From: Vulcanimicrobiota bacterium
GTDB lineage: Bacteria; Vulcanimicrobiota; Vulcanimicrobiia; Vulcanimicrobiales; Vulcanimicrobiaceae
DNA: 64,000 bases
Assembly: GCA_003168375.1 (NCBI GenBank)
Contig: PMSI01000007.1
Span: 186,001 to 250,000, forward strand
Reading direction: 5' to 3'
Part shown: one piece after another, positions 51,155-60,344 of the stretch
How the letters are laid out: every line of letters begins with the position of its first letter
Position numbering within the stretch: the first letter of the stretch is position 1
Translations under genes and position numbers: made by a program
The notes under the pieces: generated by a model
Databases searched by the model: none
What the model saw: only the letters and a program-made list of their open reading frames with translations
What the model was told of the DNA's origin: nothing

Positions 51155-52554
51155 CGGTCGGCACACGCATAGCAGAGGTTGAAGCTCTTGTTCACGAGTG
51201 GAAAATCAGGGACGATGTTGCCGTCCATTGCCGCGGCGACGATCGGCCAGTTGCGATAGGAGGCGGAGATGACGTGCAGCCGGCTCAGGCGGCCTCGCTC
51301 GTCGACATGCACGGCGACCGTCTCTGCGCCGCGTGGTCCTTCGACGACGCCGATCGCAGCACCGGGCCCGAGACGCAGCGTCTTGGGCGCGCTTGGCCGC
51401 GCGTCGCCAAGCTGCGCGAGCGCCTCGTCGATGACGCGAAACGAGGCGCGCAGCTCGTCGCGCTTGACGCAACAGCGCGCGAGCGCATCTCCGCTCGCGG
51501 CGGTGACGGCGGCGATGCGGAGTCGTCGATAGGCTCCATAGGGAGCAAACGCGCGGACGTCGATCTTCCCACCCGACGCACGGCTTGCCGGTCCGACCGC
51601 CCCGAAAGCGCGCCCCATCTTGCGTGAAACGATTCCGGCGCGTTCCCAGCGGGCAACGACGGACGGATTGCCAAAGAGCGCCGCGAAATAGTGTTCGGCG
51701 GACCTCGACAGTGCACGAAGAGCGGCGCGCAGTTCCGACGGCTCGCGCAGCGTACTCGGTCCTACGCCACCCGGGACGATCGCGTCGAAAAGCAGCCGAT
51801 GCCCGCTTGCGAGCCGGCACGCGCGCATGGCGCGTTCCTTGAGCGCCATCCCCCTGGCGAATCCTGGTCCCCAGCCGGCTCCCGCGGCGCTGGCGGCCAA
51901 GTCCGCAAGGTGATTGTAGATGCGTTCGAGCTCCGCTACGACGAGCCGGGCGAGCTCGACACCAGGATCCATCTCGCTTTCGGCGAGGTGCTCGAGCGCT
52001 TGCGCATAGGCAAGCGACCGCGACGCGCTGCAGCCGCCGCAGATGCGCGCCACGCGGGCCGCCGCCTCGAGGACATCGGCCCCACAGAGGTGCTGCTCGA
52101 CGCCGCGGTGCGAATAGGAAAGCTGTGCGTCGAGATGGACGACCGTTTCGCCGCCCGAGCTGAAGGTGAATCGTCCGGGTTCAATGATCCCCGCGTGTAC
52201 CGGGCCGACGACCATGTGCATGAGCCCGCCACCCGTGGCCAGCAGAGCGTCCGGCATGCGGCCGTTCTGCCCCCGCAACGGGCGCGCATCGGGAAGATCG
52301 GCGAACTGCACGTTCCACTCGTCGCGCATTTCGCGCTCGTCCCACGAAAAAAGCGGAAACGTCGTCGAGAATGCCGTTGCCGCTCGACCGTCAACGCGCG
52401 GGCGCTCGAGCGTAAAGCCCCCCCGCGCCCCGAGGAAAAGATAGTGCAGCGCATCTGAAGACGCGTACGCGCCCAGCGGAACGCCGCTTTCACACTCGGC
52501 GCTCACGCGACGCTCGAATTCGCCCATTTCGATCTCGTGCAGCGATCCGCTCAC
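51151..52554 (-). CDS. Group 4 [NiFe]-hydrogenase-like large subunit (HyfG/HycE-like)
   Basis: A 467-residue protein with a short NuoC-like N-terminal part and a NuoD/HycE-like catalytic part. Both metal-site motifs of [NiFe] hydrogenases are present: RICGGCSASRS (Cys172, Cys175) and FNLCYACADR at the very C-terminus (Cys461, Cys464). NuoD proteins of complex I lack these cysteines, so a real Ni-Fe site is likely. Oddities: the His normally four residues after the first pair is Arg179, and the protein ends at the usual protease cleavage point, so no C-terminal extension exists. The GTG start overlaps the upstream stop. Confidence 0.82.
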   Translation of the reverse strand: MSGSLHEIEMGEFERRVSAECESGVPLGAYASSDALHYLFLGARGGFTLERPRVDGRAATAFSTTFPLFSWDEREMRDEWNVQFADLPDARPLRGQNGRMPDALLATGGGLMHMVVGPVHAGIIEPGRFTFSSGGETVVHLDAQLSYSHRGVEQHLCGADVLEAAARVARICGGCSASRSLAYAQALEHLAESEMDPGVELARLVVAELERIYNHLADLAASAAGAGWGPGFARGMALKERAMRACRLASGHRLLFDAIVPGGVGPSTLREPSELRAALRALSRSAEHYFAALFGNPSVVARWERAGIVSRKMGRAFGAVGPASRASGGKIDVRAFAPYGAYRRLRIAAVTAASGDALARCCVKRDELRASFRVIDEALAQLGDARPSAPKTLRLGPGAAIGVVEGPRGAETVAVHVDERGRLSRLHVISASYRNWPIVAAAMDGNIVPDFPLVNKSFNLCYACADR

Positions 52555-54017
52555 GGTGCAGACTCGAGCGTTGCGGCAATTCTCAGCAGCGACGTTCCGA
52601 GCGAGGTCCAGGGGACGACGGCGATGCCCAGAGCTCCGATCAGCGCGACGGCGATCGCGCCGCTAGCGACGGACGCGAGGCGTGCTGCGATCCGTTGCTC
52701 GACCGTCCGCGGTATCTCGAGGGCCGGCGAGCTCTCGATACCCTGCGCCTTCGCCGTACCGGATTCGATCTCGATCGCGTTGCGCGCTATCGCGGCAAAG
52801 GCCAGGGCTATGCCGGTGAGGCCCAGCCCCAAGGGAACCCATTGATGCGCCGCGATCCCGGCGAAAACCAAGAGCAGCTCGCTCACGAACAGTCCGAACG
52901 GCGGCATCCCGGAAAGCGCGACGAGCGCCGCGAGCAACAGCCGGCCCGAGCCGCCGCGCTGCCACAGGCCGCGCAATTTCCCCAGTGTCGTCGTGCTGAA
53001 GTCGCGCTGCACCATTCCGGCAGCGAAGAATGCGGCGGACTTCGCAAAAGCATGCCCGACGACGTGCAGCAGAGCCGCTAGAAACCCGAGCGAGCCGCCG
53101 AAGCCCAGCGCCAGCGCCACGATACCCGCGTGCTCCACGGTCGAGTACGCGAGCATTCGCTTCAAGTCTCGCTGCACCAACATGAGAGCACCCGCGACGA
53201 TCACCGATGCGGCGCCCAGCCACACCAGGATCTGGTGAAGCAGCGGGGAGACGCCCAGCGCCGCCCCAACCTCGAGCGTGCGCATGATGGCGTAGAGCGC
53301 GCACGAGACGAGGACTCCGGAGAGGAGCGCGCTGATCGGCGCCGGGGCCTTCGAATGCGCGTCGGGGAGCCATGCGTGCATTGGGAAAAGCCCCGCTTTG
53401 GTGGCGAACCCGACGAGCATCAGCACCGTTGCCAACTGCGCCAGTGATGGAGCGGCCGGCGTGGTATGGCCGGCGATCGCGGTCCACGATAGCGTCAGCC
53501 GCGGATCGATCCCGGCCGCGATCGCGACGTGCGCCAACGCGACGATCCCGAGCAGCGCGAAGCCGATCCCGACGCTACAGAGCACGAGATACTTCCAAGC
53601 AGCTTCCAGCGCGGCCGCCTCGCCGCTGAAGCCGACGAGGAAGGCCGTTGCGAGCGTGGTAGCCGAGATCCCCAGCCACAACGCCGCAAAGTTATCCGCG
53701 AGCACGACGAGCAGCATCGCACTCCAGAAAGCGCCGAGGAGAACGAAGTACACTGATTTGCGGGACCAGATCGCACGTCCGACCCCCCAGTCGGGCGTGA
53801 ACGTTCCGGTCGAGAACACCGTGGCCAGGAAACCGAGCACGGAAACGATCGCGGTAAACGTGCCCGAAAGACCGTCGATCGTTCCAACGAGCGAAAGCGG
53901 CAGCACGGCTGCGATCGCGGCGAGGACGACACGCGCAAACCGCCGCGCCTCGCGATTCCGAAACACGATCGTCAGAATCGCCGACAAGAGCGGCGCGGCG
54001 ATCACCCACGCCGTCAT
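52551..54017 (-). CDS. Proton-pumping antiporter-like membrane subunit (HyfF-like)
   Basis: A 488-residue, about fourteen-helix membrane protein of the NuoL/M/N-Mrp family. The hallmark is KAGLFPMHAWLPDAHSKAPAPISALLSGVLV with the conserved Lys and His residues, followed by QRDLKRMLAYSTVEHAGIVALALGFGG and HVVGHAFAKSAAFFAAGMV. It is HyfF-like by position (before the large subunit) and pattern. It couples electron flow to ion pumping. ATGA overlap with the HyfE-like gene upstream; GTGA overlap with the large subunit downstream. Confidence 0.88.
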   Translation of the reverse strand: MTAWVIAAPLLSAILTIVFRNREARRFARVVLAAIAAVLPLSLVGTIDGLSGTFTAIVSVLGFLATVFSTGTFTPDWGVGRAIWSRKSVYFVLLGAFWSAMLLVVLADNFAALWLGISATTLATAFLVGFSGEAAALEAAWKYLVLCSVGIGFALLGIVALAHVAIAAGIDPRLTLSWTAIAGHTTPAAPSLAQLATVLMLVGFATKAGLFPMHAWLPDAHSKAPAPISALLSGVLVSCALYAIMRTLEVGAALGVSPLLHQILVWLGAASVIVAGALMLVQRDLKRMLAYSTVEHAGIVALALGFGGSLGFLAALLHVVGHAFAKSAAFFAAGMVQRDFSTTTLGKLRGLWQRGGSGRLLLAALVALSGMPPFGLFVSELLLVFAGIAAHQWVPLGLGLTGIALAFAAIARNAIEIESGTAKAQGIESSPALEIPRTVEQRIAARLASVASGAIAVALIGALGIAVVPWTSLGTSLLRIAATLESAP

Positions 54018-54625
54018 CCGCGCAGTCTCCGCAGGGATTCGACATCGAGCAGGGGATCGTGCACGACGATCGCGCGCACGAGGGCCAGGCCGATGACCGT
54101 TGCAACGAGGGCATCGAACGCCGTGCCGAGCTCGATCGGTTCCGGCAGACCCGGTGCTAACATCGATGCCGCAAATCCGATCCCGATGCCGAGCACGAGT
54201 AAGCCGACCATGTGCGCCAGCAGGTTCCGATGGATGATGAGCATGCCGACTCCGCACAAGACGACGAAAGCGACGAGGTCGGCCATCGGGACCGTTGCCA
54301 CCGCCGGCAGACGCGTCACGACCTTGGCGAGCAGAGCGAACGCGATCACGATCAGAAGCCGGCCGGGAGCGGGAATCGAAGGCCGCAGATCTGCCGCAGC
54401 CGGGTTCGCGCGTACGAACAGCACGATTCCGAGGGGTGCGAGAACGACTTTGAGCACCGTCGCAACGGCGAACAGCGCAAAGGTTGCGGGTGAAGCGAGA
54501 GCGGCCGTAATACCGAGCGCGCCAACCACCGCGGAAAGAACGACGTAGGCGATCAAGACCTGGAACGTGCGACCGTTCACGAGCAAGATTGCACCGGCGA
54601 CGAGGACGACAACTTCCATCGTCAC
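54014..54625 (-). CDS. Small membrane subunit (HyfE-like)
   Basis: A 203-residue protein with about six to seven hydrophobic helices, matching HyfE (a NuoK-like subunit). Supportive stretches are VLKVVLAPLGIVLFVRANP and MLIIHRNLLAHMVGLLVLGIGIGFAASML, then a C-terminal segment HDPLLDVESLRRLRG. The GTG at 54625 overlaps the HyfC-like stop; an ATG at 54619 is the alternative start. Confidence 0.82.
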   Translation of the reverse strand: MTMEVVVLVAGAILLVNGRTFQVLIAYVVLSAVVGALGITAALASPATFALFAVATVLKVVLAPLGIVLFVRANPAAADLRPSIPAPGRLLIVIAFALLAKVVTRLPAVATVPMADLVAFVVLCGVGMLIIHRNLLAHMVGLLVLGIGIGFAASMLAPGLPEPIELGTAFDALVATVIGLALVRAIVVHDPLLDVESLRRLRG

Positions 54626-55500
54626 GCGAGCCCTCCCAGCACGCGCAGACCGATGCTCGCGACAGCGAAGATAAGCGCCGTGCCGAAGAGTTGCGGAACC
54701 TCGAAGAGCCGCAACTTCGCGAACAGCGTTTCGACGACGGTGACCGCTCCCATGAGGCCGAGGATCCACGGCAGGTGCCGCCAGCCCTCGGCGCCGCCCG
54801 GAAGCAGCATCGCCGCCAGCACGAGGAAGCACAGCTGACGGATGTAGCCGGCGTACTGCAGCATGGCGAGTTGCCATCCGGAGTATTCCAGCACCAGTCC
54901 CTCATGAATCATCGTGAGCTCGTAGTGCGTTTCTTGGTTGTCGACGGGAACGCGAGCGGTCTCGGCAAGGAGCACCAAGAAGAAAGCCGCGAACGCGAGC
55001 ATTCCGGCGAGTCCGAACGGCACATCCGGCAAGACCGAAAGGTGCGTTCCGCGGCCTAAGGCGGCTCCTCCGAGGAGCGCGAGGAGCAGCGCAGGCTCGA
55101 CGAGGCTGCCGAACGTCATCTCGCGGCTGGCTGCCATCCCGGCGAAGGAACTTCGCGTGTCGAGCGCAGCTAGCGCGAGAACGAAACGCCCCAGCCCCAA
55201 AAGAAAGGCCAGCGCGATGACGTCGACGATGCCGCCCATGGCATTCGGCGCGACGATCGGCAGCACCGAAGCGAAGGTAACGGCGACGCCGAGCACGATC
55301 CCCGGAGCGACCAGCGGCATCGGTGAGACGCCGTGCGGGAGCAGCGCCTCTTTGTTCAAGAGTTTCGCCAGATCGCGATACGGTTGCAGCGGAGACGGCC
55401 CGGGACGGCCTTGCAAGTTCGCGCGCAGCCGTTTCATCACGCCCTGTACCAACGGGGCGAGCGCGGCGATCGACAAGACCTGAGCGAGAAGCAGCATCAT
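54622..55500 (-). CDS. Membrane subunit anchoring the hydrogenase (HyfC/HycD/NuoH-like)
   Basis: A 292-residue membrane protein of about eight helices. Family hallmarks are RLRANLQGRPGPSPLQPYRDLAKLLNKE near the start and ETARVPVDNQETHYELTMIHEGLVLEYSG, typical of HyfC/HycD/CooK/NuoH and forming the link from the iron-sulfur subunit to the membrane arm. The start is the ATG at 55500, overlapping the HyfB-like stop. Confidence 0.9.
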   Translation of the reverse strand: MMLLLAQVLSIAALAPLVQGVMKRLRANLQGRPGPSPLQPYRDLAKLLNKEALLPHGVSPMPLVAPGIVLGVAVTFASVLPIVAPNAMGGIVDVIALAFLLGLGRFVLALAALDTRSSFAGMAASREMTFGSLVEPALLLALLGGAALGRGTHLSVLPDVPFGLAGMLAFAAFFLVLLAETARVPVDNQETHYELTMIHEGLVLEYSGWQLAMLQYAGYIRQLCFLVLAAMLLPGGAEGWRHLPWILGLMGAVTVVETLFAKLRLFEVPQLFGTALIFAVASIGLRVLGGLA

Positions 55501-57365
55501 CGAGCGAGCCCAACGGCGACGATCAACGCGGCGAGAGCATACGCGAGGTACATTCGCAGACTCCCGCTCTGCACCAGGCGGAACCGGCGCGCGAACCGCA
55601 GGATCACCGCCGCAAAGCGTCGCGCTCCTTCGTCGACGAGATAGCGGCTTTCGGTCCGATACGAGATCCGCTCCGGGAGCCATCGTGACGATCCCATCTC
55701 GTAACGCCGCTGACGCTCAGGCAGCAGCACGAAGGCGAAAACCGTGCGGAGCGGCTTGGAGAACGCGGTGGCCGTATATTGCGCCGCCGCGGAGACCGGC
55801 GATCCGCAGGTCCAGGTCGGCACGAAGCGTATGCTGCGCCGCGCCGCCATGACGACGCAGAGGAGAGCGCCGGCGAGCGGCAGCAGCGCCAGTGTCACCG
55901 GCAACACGGGCAGCGCCGGCGGAGGAAGCACGACCAGGCCGAGCGTTTTTCCGACGACGCCGGCTAATGGGCCGACCGCCAGCATGGGGACGACGCCGAG
56001 CACGATGCAGAGCCCGGCGAGAAGCGCGACTCCCGTCGTCGACGCGTCGAGCCGCTCGCGAACCGCGGGACGCGCATCGATACGTCGCGACGCACCGAGG
56101 AAAACGACTCCGAAGACCTTGACGAAACAGGCGGCGGCGAGCCCTCCGGTCAGCGCGAGCCCCGCGATCGCTGCGACGAAAACGAACGTCACCGTGAGGC
56201 CGCCGCCGGACAGGCCGCCGACGAGGCTCTGAAAGGTCAGCCACTCGGAGGCGAATCCGTTGAACGGCGGTAGACCGGTGATTGCGGCGCAACCGATGAG
56301 AAAGAACGGCGCGGTCCAAACGAGCTCGCCCCACAGACCACCCAGACGCTCGAGATCGACCGTGCCCTCCACCTCGTTGACGGTACCGGCACCCAGGAAC
56401 AGCAGTGCCTTGAACAACCCATGGTTGATCGTGTGGAACAGGGCCGCGACCAGCGCCAGTCCCGCGAGCGCGGAGCTCCCGGCGGATCGAGCCAGGAGGG
56501 CGACGCCGATACCGATCACGATGATGCCGACGTTCTCGACCGAGTGGTATGCGAGCAGCCGTTTGAGATCGTGATCGACGAGGGCGTACAGCACGCCGCC
56601 GACGGCGCTGACGGTGCCGATCGCGACGAGCGCAAGGCCCCACCAGGACGGCCCCGGGGCGGCGAGTTCCAGCGTGACCACGAGTAACCCGTACAGGGCG
56701 ACCTTGAGCATCGCGCCCGAGAGCATGGCGGAGGCACTCGCCGGCGCAACCGGATGCGCACGCGGCAACCAGAAGTGCAGCGGCATCAACCCCGCTTTGG
56801 AGCCGAAACCGAGCAGCGCGAAAACGAACACCGTGTCGCGCAATCCCGGCGAAAGGCGCGCCGCGTGCGCAGCGATTCCGGCAAATGACGTATCCCCGGC
56901 CGCCATCGCGAGGAGCGTGAGGGCGACGAGCACGCAAAGCGCACCCGTCTGCGCGACGACCAGGTAGGTGAAGGTGGCGCGGCGGACGCCGCGGCGTTCG
57001 TGGTGCGCCGCGACCAAGAAGGCGGAGACCAGCGACATCGCTTCCCACGCGATGAAGAAGAGCGCGACGCTCCGCGCGACGAGAACCAAGAGCATCGCGG
57101 CCGTGAATAAAGCGATCAGCAGTGGCTCGCCCGGCGCGCCCCGGCGCATGCACCACAGGGCCACCGCCGTGGTGAGAATCGCCAGAAGCGCACAGAACGG
57201 CGCGCTCAACGGGGTGACGGCGAATCTCAGAGCTAGGGCCGGAACGGCGCCTTGGAACGTCGCAGCCGCGATCTCGGCACCGTGCGCACGAAAGCCGATC
57301 GCGGCGACCGCGGCCGCGAGAACCGCGACGACGCACATCGTAACGACGCCGACGCTGCGAAGCAT
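55497..57365 (-). CDS. Large antiporter-like membrane subunit (HyfB/HycC-like)
   Basis: A 622-residue membrane protein of the NuoL-like HyfB/HycC type, first gene of the operon. Family segments are FFIAWEAMSLVSAFLVAAHHE, FGSKAGLMPLHFWLPRAHPVAPASASAMLSG, HDLKRLLAYHSVENVGIIVIG, FHTINHGLFKALLFLGAG and LPPFNGFASEWLTFQSL. The C-terminal 100 residues are a soluble-plus-helix extension like HycC. The ATG at 57365 (MLRSVGVV) is preferred; the open frame extends upstream to 57449 without family likeness. Confidence 0.9.
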   Translation of the reverse strand: MLRSVGVVTMCVVAVLAAAVAAIGFRAHGAEIAAATFQGAVPALALRFAVTPLSAPFCALLAILTTAVALWCMRRGAPGEPLLIALFTAAMLLVLVARSVALFFIAWEAMSLVSAFLVAAHHERRGVRRATFTYLVVAQTGALCVLVALTLLAMAAGDTSFAGIAAHAARLSPGLRDTVFVFALLGFGSKAGLMPLHFWLPRAHPVAPASASAMLSGAMLKVALYGLLVVTLELAAPGPSWWGLALVAIGTVSAVGGVLYALVDHDLKRLLAYHSVENVGIIVIGIGVALLARSAGSSALAGLALVAALFHTINHGLFKALLFLGAGTVNEVEGTVDLERLGGLWGELVWTAPFFLIGCAAITGLPPFNGFASEWLTFQSLVGGLSGGGLTVTFVFVAAIAGLALTGGLAAACFVKVFGVVFLGASRRIDARPAVRERLDASTTGVALLAGLCIVLGVVPMLAVGPLAGVVGKTLGLVVLPPPALPVLPVTLALLPLAGALLCVVMAARRSIRFVPTWTCGSPVSAAAQYTATAFSKPLRTVFAFVLLPERQRRYEMGSSRWLPERISYRTESRYLVDEGARRFAAVILRFARRFRLVQSGSLRMYLAYALAALIVAVGLAR

Positions 57366-57479
57366 GACTGCGTCGTTAGCGGTTTCCGCGGCCGGCCCTC
57401 CGTGTGCTACGAGGTAGGGGTTTCCCCCACATCCTGCGTAACCGTTCAAGAGAGTTCAGAATGGCGACACTGTGAAGAG

Positions 57480-58301
57480 ATGAGACGCAGCACCTTCGAG
57501 AAGGCCGGAGCAACGTTCTTTTATTCCGCGATCGCGGACTTCTTCTTCGTGAATACGTGGTACTCGCTCGTCAGCAAGCTCGATAAGAACGGCGAAGAGA
57601 CGTTTCTCAACTACGGGTTTGCCGACCTCGACGGTGCCAAGATCGAGCTTGCTCCGGAACTCGAGGTCCATCGGTATGCTGTTCAGCTCTACCACCACGT
57701 CGTGTCGAGGGCAGCCGTTCGAGGAAAAAACGTGCTCGAGATCGGCTGCGGCCGAGGCGGCGGGGCGTCGTACGTGGCTCAAACCCTGCAGCCGCGACGC
57801 TACGTCGGCCTCGACGTCAACAGGACCGCCATCGCCTTCGACCGGAGATTCTACCGGAATCAAAAGAACCTGGAGTTCATCGCCGGCGACGCCCACGCGT
57901 TGCCTTTCGCCGACGGCGTCTTCGACGTGGCCGTCAACGTCGAGTCGTGCCACCACTATCGTGACTTGGACACGTTCTTGGCCGAAGTCCATCGCGTGCT
58001 CGTGCCGGGCGGCACCTTCCTGATGGCCTGTTTTCCCCGCAAGAACGAAATGTCGCTGCTGCGAGAGCCGCTTCGTCGGTCGCGCTTCGAGTGCGTCCTC
58101 GAGGAGGACATCACTTCGAACGTGATGCGTGCGCTCGAGACCGACAGCGCTCGGAGAGAAGCCGCGGTGCGCCGCCTCTGCCCAGCGCCCTTGCGGACGT
58201 TCGGGCGGGAATTCGCCGGTGTCCGGGATTCAGAGCTGTACGAATCGTTTGCGTCGGGGAAACGCCCCTACTTGAACTTCGTGCTTCAGAAGAGCACGTG
58301 A
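57480..58301 (+). CDS. SAM-dependent methyltransferase
   Basis: A 273-residue methyltransferase. SAM-binding motif I is VLEIGCGRGGGASYVAQTL, followed by YVGLDVNRTAI, FIAGDAHALPFADGVFDVAVNVESCHHYRDLDTFLAEVHRVLVPGG. The N-terminal 90 residues (ATFFYSAIADFFFVNTWY, NYGFADLDGAKIELAPELEVHRYAVQLY) resemble those of mycobacterial phthiotriolone-type O-methyltransferases and suggest a lipid or polyketide acceptor. It is divergent from the hydrogenase operon. Confidence 0.85.
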   Translation: MRRSTFEKAGATFFYSAIADFFFVNTWYSLVSKLDKNGEETFLNYGFADLDGAKIELAPELEVHRYAVQLYHHVVSRAAVRGKNVLEIGCGRGGGASYVAQTLQPRRYVGLDVNRTAIAFDRRFYRNQKNLEFIAGDAHALPFADGVFDVAVNVESCHHYRDLDTFLAEVHRVLVPGGTFLMACFPRKNEMSLLREPLRRSRFECVLEEDITSNVMRALETDSARREAAVRRLCPAPLRTFGREFAGVRDSELYESFASGKRPYLNFVLQKST

Positions 58302-58314
58302 AACGCAGCGCTCC

Positions 58315-59124
58315 CTACCGGTAGAAGCCGCGTTCCCAGTTTCGTTGATTGTCCTTGCCCTCACGAATGAAAGGCGATCGCGCGGCGACTTGCAGAAGGA
58401 CCCAGTTCACGACGTTCGCCGGAAACCTCAGCGGCCGCACGAAGTCGGCGAACAAGACGACGCGCAGCTGGCCGCTCCGGTTCCAGGCTTCGTGCTCGTA
58501 CGAGTCGTCGAAGATGAGCGCCTTGCCTTCATCCCAGTGGCAGACTCGCGATCCGACGCGGATCGCCACGTTATCGCTGGCGTCCGGGACGATGAGGCCG
58601 AGATGGAGCCGTAACAGCCCGTTATAGGGGCCGCGATGCGGTTCCAGGTGCTTCCCGGGTTCGAAGATTGAAAACATCGCCGTCGAGAGGCCCGGAATTT
58701 CTCGGAGGATGCGCCACGTTTGCGGACACTGCTCGATGTTGCGCTTTGCCCTGATGCCGACTCCGAGCAGAAGGAACGACTTCCAACCACGGTCGCCCGT
58801 CACCAAGCCGACGTCCGGCAAGATATCCTGAAAGCACGGCAGCTCGTCCTTGCGCGTCAGGACACGATCGAGCTCGGCCCGAATCGTGCGCCAGTCGCGC
58901 TCGAGCCTCGGCACCCACGCAAAAGCCGCCGTGTCGAGCACCGCGTCGTTGGAGACTTTCGAACACGAGCGATTGAGCCGTTCGACGAAGGGCAGAATGC
59001 GAACGAGAAGACGAGACGTTAACGTCAGCTTGGTCTTCCCTTGCGAAAGCCATTGGTACTCGTCCATGCGGGACGCCACGTCTATTTGATCGATCACGCC
59101 CGCTTCGGGGCCCGACTCGACCAT
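58315..59124 (-). CDS. Aspartyl/asparaginyl beta-hydroxylase-like 2-oxoglutarate oxygenase
   Basis: About 269 residues of the AspH/LpxO-like fold. Iron-binding and cofactor motifs are FEPGKHLEPHRGPYNGLLRLHLGLIVP (His), GKALIFDDSYEHEAWNRSG (His) and RVVLFADFVRPL (Arg region). LpxO members hydroxylate lipid A, and others act on lipids, cyclic peptides or amino acids. The true start is unclear: ATG 59124 (MVESG) or ATG 59067 (MDEYQ); the open frame begins at 59172, inside the upstream gene. It converges with the methyltransferase at 57480. Confidence 0.78.
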   Translation of the reverse strand: MVESGPEAGVIDQIDVASRMDEYQWLSQGKTKLTLTSRLLVRILPFVERLNRSCSKVSNDAVLDTAAFAWVPRLERDWRTIRAELDRVLTRKDELPCFQDILPDVGLVTGDRGWKSFLLLGVGIRAKRNIEQCPQTWRILREIPGLSTAMFSIFEPGKHLEPHRGPYNGLLRLHLGLIVPDASDNVAIRVGSRVCHWDEGKALIFDDSYEHEAWNRSGQLRVVLFADFVRPLRFPANVVNWVLLQVAARSPFIREGKDNQRNWERGFYR

Positions 59125-59146
59125 CCTTGAATGCGTTGCTGGTGTC

Positions 59147-59839
59147 TCAGCTGCATGCCCGTAGCGCGACAACGAGCAGCACCAGAGTCCCCGCGATTTG
59201 CGCGGTTCGTACCGCCGTTCGCCGGACCTTCATCGCGCTGGTTTCGTCGAGTGGCTGCTCGCTCCAAGATGAGGAGGCCTCACCATAAAGCCCGGGCGCC
59301 TTCGTCCAAACCGTACCGGCGTCGGTCACTTCGACTCCCGCGCCGGACGCGATGGCGCCGGCGATCTCGTCGAGAGGAAGTTGGGCCGCCGGACCCATGG
59401 TGTTGCTGAAGAGCCCGATCCGTTCACCACCACTGGTCACGATGGACAACGAATCTCGAAGGTTGATCAGGCCGAACGAGCGGAACGCCTCCTGCCGTCT
59501 CTCGACGGACCGGATCTGCCCGAGCGGAAGCGCGATCACGCGGAAGTGCGGTACGAGCAGCCAGCTGTGGCGTTGAGGCACCGTTGCATCGAGGCTCGTT
59601 CCCTTGATGCTGATTTGGGTCCGCACGACCCCGATCAGCCCAAACGTCATGAAGAGACCGAACCCGGCCATGATGACGCCGGTGATGCCGATGATGGCGT
59701 TACTGCTTGGATCGCTTCCACCAACCAGAAGCGGCAAGCTGAAGAGTACGGCGGCGACGGCGAACATGAATACGGCCGCGAACCCGAGCATGATCCGCAT
59801 GCCGGGATCGAATCGCCACGTCCGATCTGGCGCAGACAT
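59147..59839 (-). CDS. Hypothetical membrane protein, PH-like middle region
   Basis: A 230-residue protein with two N-terminal transmembrane helices (LGFAAVFMFAVAAVLFSLPLLV; IIGITGVIMAGFGLFMTFGL), a beta-rich middle (ISIKGTSLDATVPQRHSW, RVIALPLGQIRSVERRQEAFRSF, LSIVTSGGERIGLFSNT) like small PH-type domains of bacterial membrane proteins, and a C-terminal helix (TAQIAGTLVLLVVALRACS). ATG 59839 is used; a TTG one codon earlier exists. No family name assigned. Confidence 0.65.
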   Translation of the reverse strand: MSAPDRTWRFDPGMRIMLGFAAVFMFAVAAVLFSLPLLVGGSDPSSNAIIGITGVIMAGFGLFMTFGLIGVVRTQISIKGTSLDATVPQRHSWLLVPHFRVIALPLGQIRSVERRQEAFRSFGLINLRDSLSIVTSGGERIGLFSNTMGPAAQLPLDEIAGAIASGAGVEVTDAGTVWTKAPGLYGEASSSWSEQPLDETSAMKVRRTAVRTAQIAGTLVLLVVALRACS

Positions 59840-59873
59840 CAAGGAATGCGCTCCGGTGCGAAGTGATGAACTG

Positions 59874-60062
59874 TCAGTGATCGATAAAGTTCGACGCTTC
59901 TTTCATCGTAGGGTCGAGCCGCAGATCTTCATGAGCATATTTGCGGTCTTCATGTCCGCCGGAGACCTCGACTCGCACGAGGACTTCGTGAGGGCGAACA
60001 TCTTTAACGGTCCCTTCTTCCTTGGTTCCGTCAATGTAGACCCTATCGCCGGCCTTCAACAT
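59874..60062 (-). CDS. Small KOW/SH3-like hypothetical protein
   Basis: A 62-residue protein with the small beta-barrel pattern MLKAGDRVYIDGTKEEGTVKDVRPHEVLVRVEVSGG, similar to KOW/SH3-type or hypervariable small barrels. ATG 60062 has a strong GGAGGGA site and is preferred over the in-frame ATG at 60095. Possibly an RNA- or protein-binding adaptor; no homologous family assigned. Confidence 0.55.
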   Translation of the reverse strand: MLKAGDRVYIDGTKEEGTVKDVRPHEVLVRVEVSGGHEDRKYAHEDLRLDPTMKEASNFIDH

Positions 60063-60344
60063 CGCTGTTCCCTCCAACCGAAGCTGCGCTAGCACAGTTC
60101 GCGTGCCGCCGGTACTGCGCTGTTCCTACGTAACCTCAACAGATTCACGCGGAAGGGGCACGGGCCTTCTCCGTGGTCGGAATCTGACCGAAGCGCAACT
60201 CGAGACCAAGATTACCGCTGCGCAAGCTTGCTATGAGACGTGGCGGCGGAACATCAGCATCACGACGCGGCTCGTCGACACCGTCAGCACGCCGATGCTC
60301 CTCAAAGTCGTGCGCGCGCACAAGATCGACCCCAAGCGCCGAGT

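Noticed and set aside
50729-57365. Interpretation of the membrane operon as respiratory complex I
   Set aside because: The large subunit keeps both CxxC pairs of the Ni-Fe site and the NuoA, E, F, G, I and J genes are absent, so a hydrogenase-like complex fits better.
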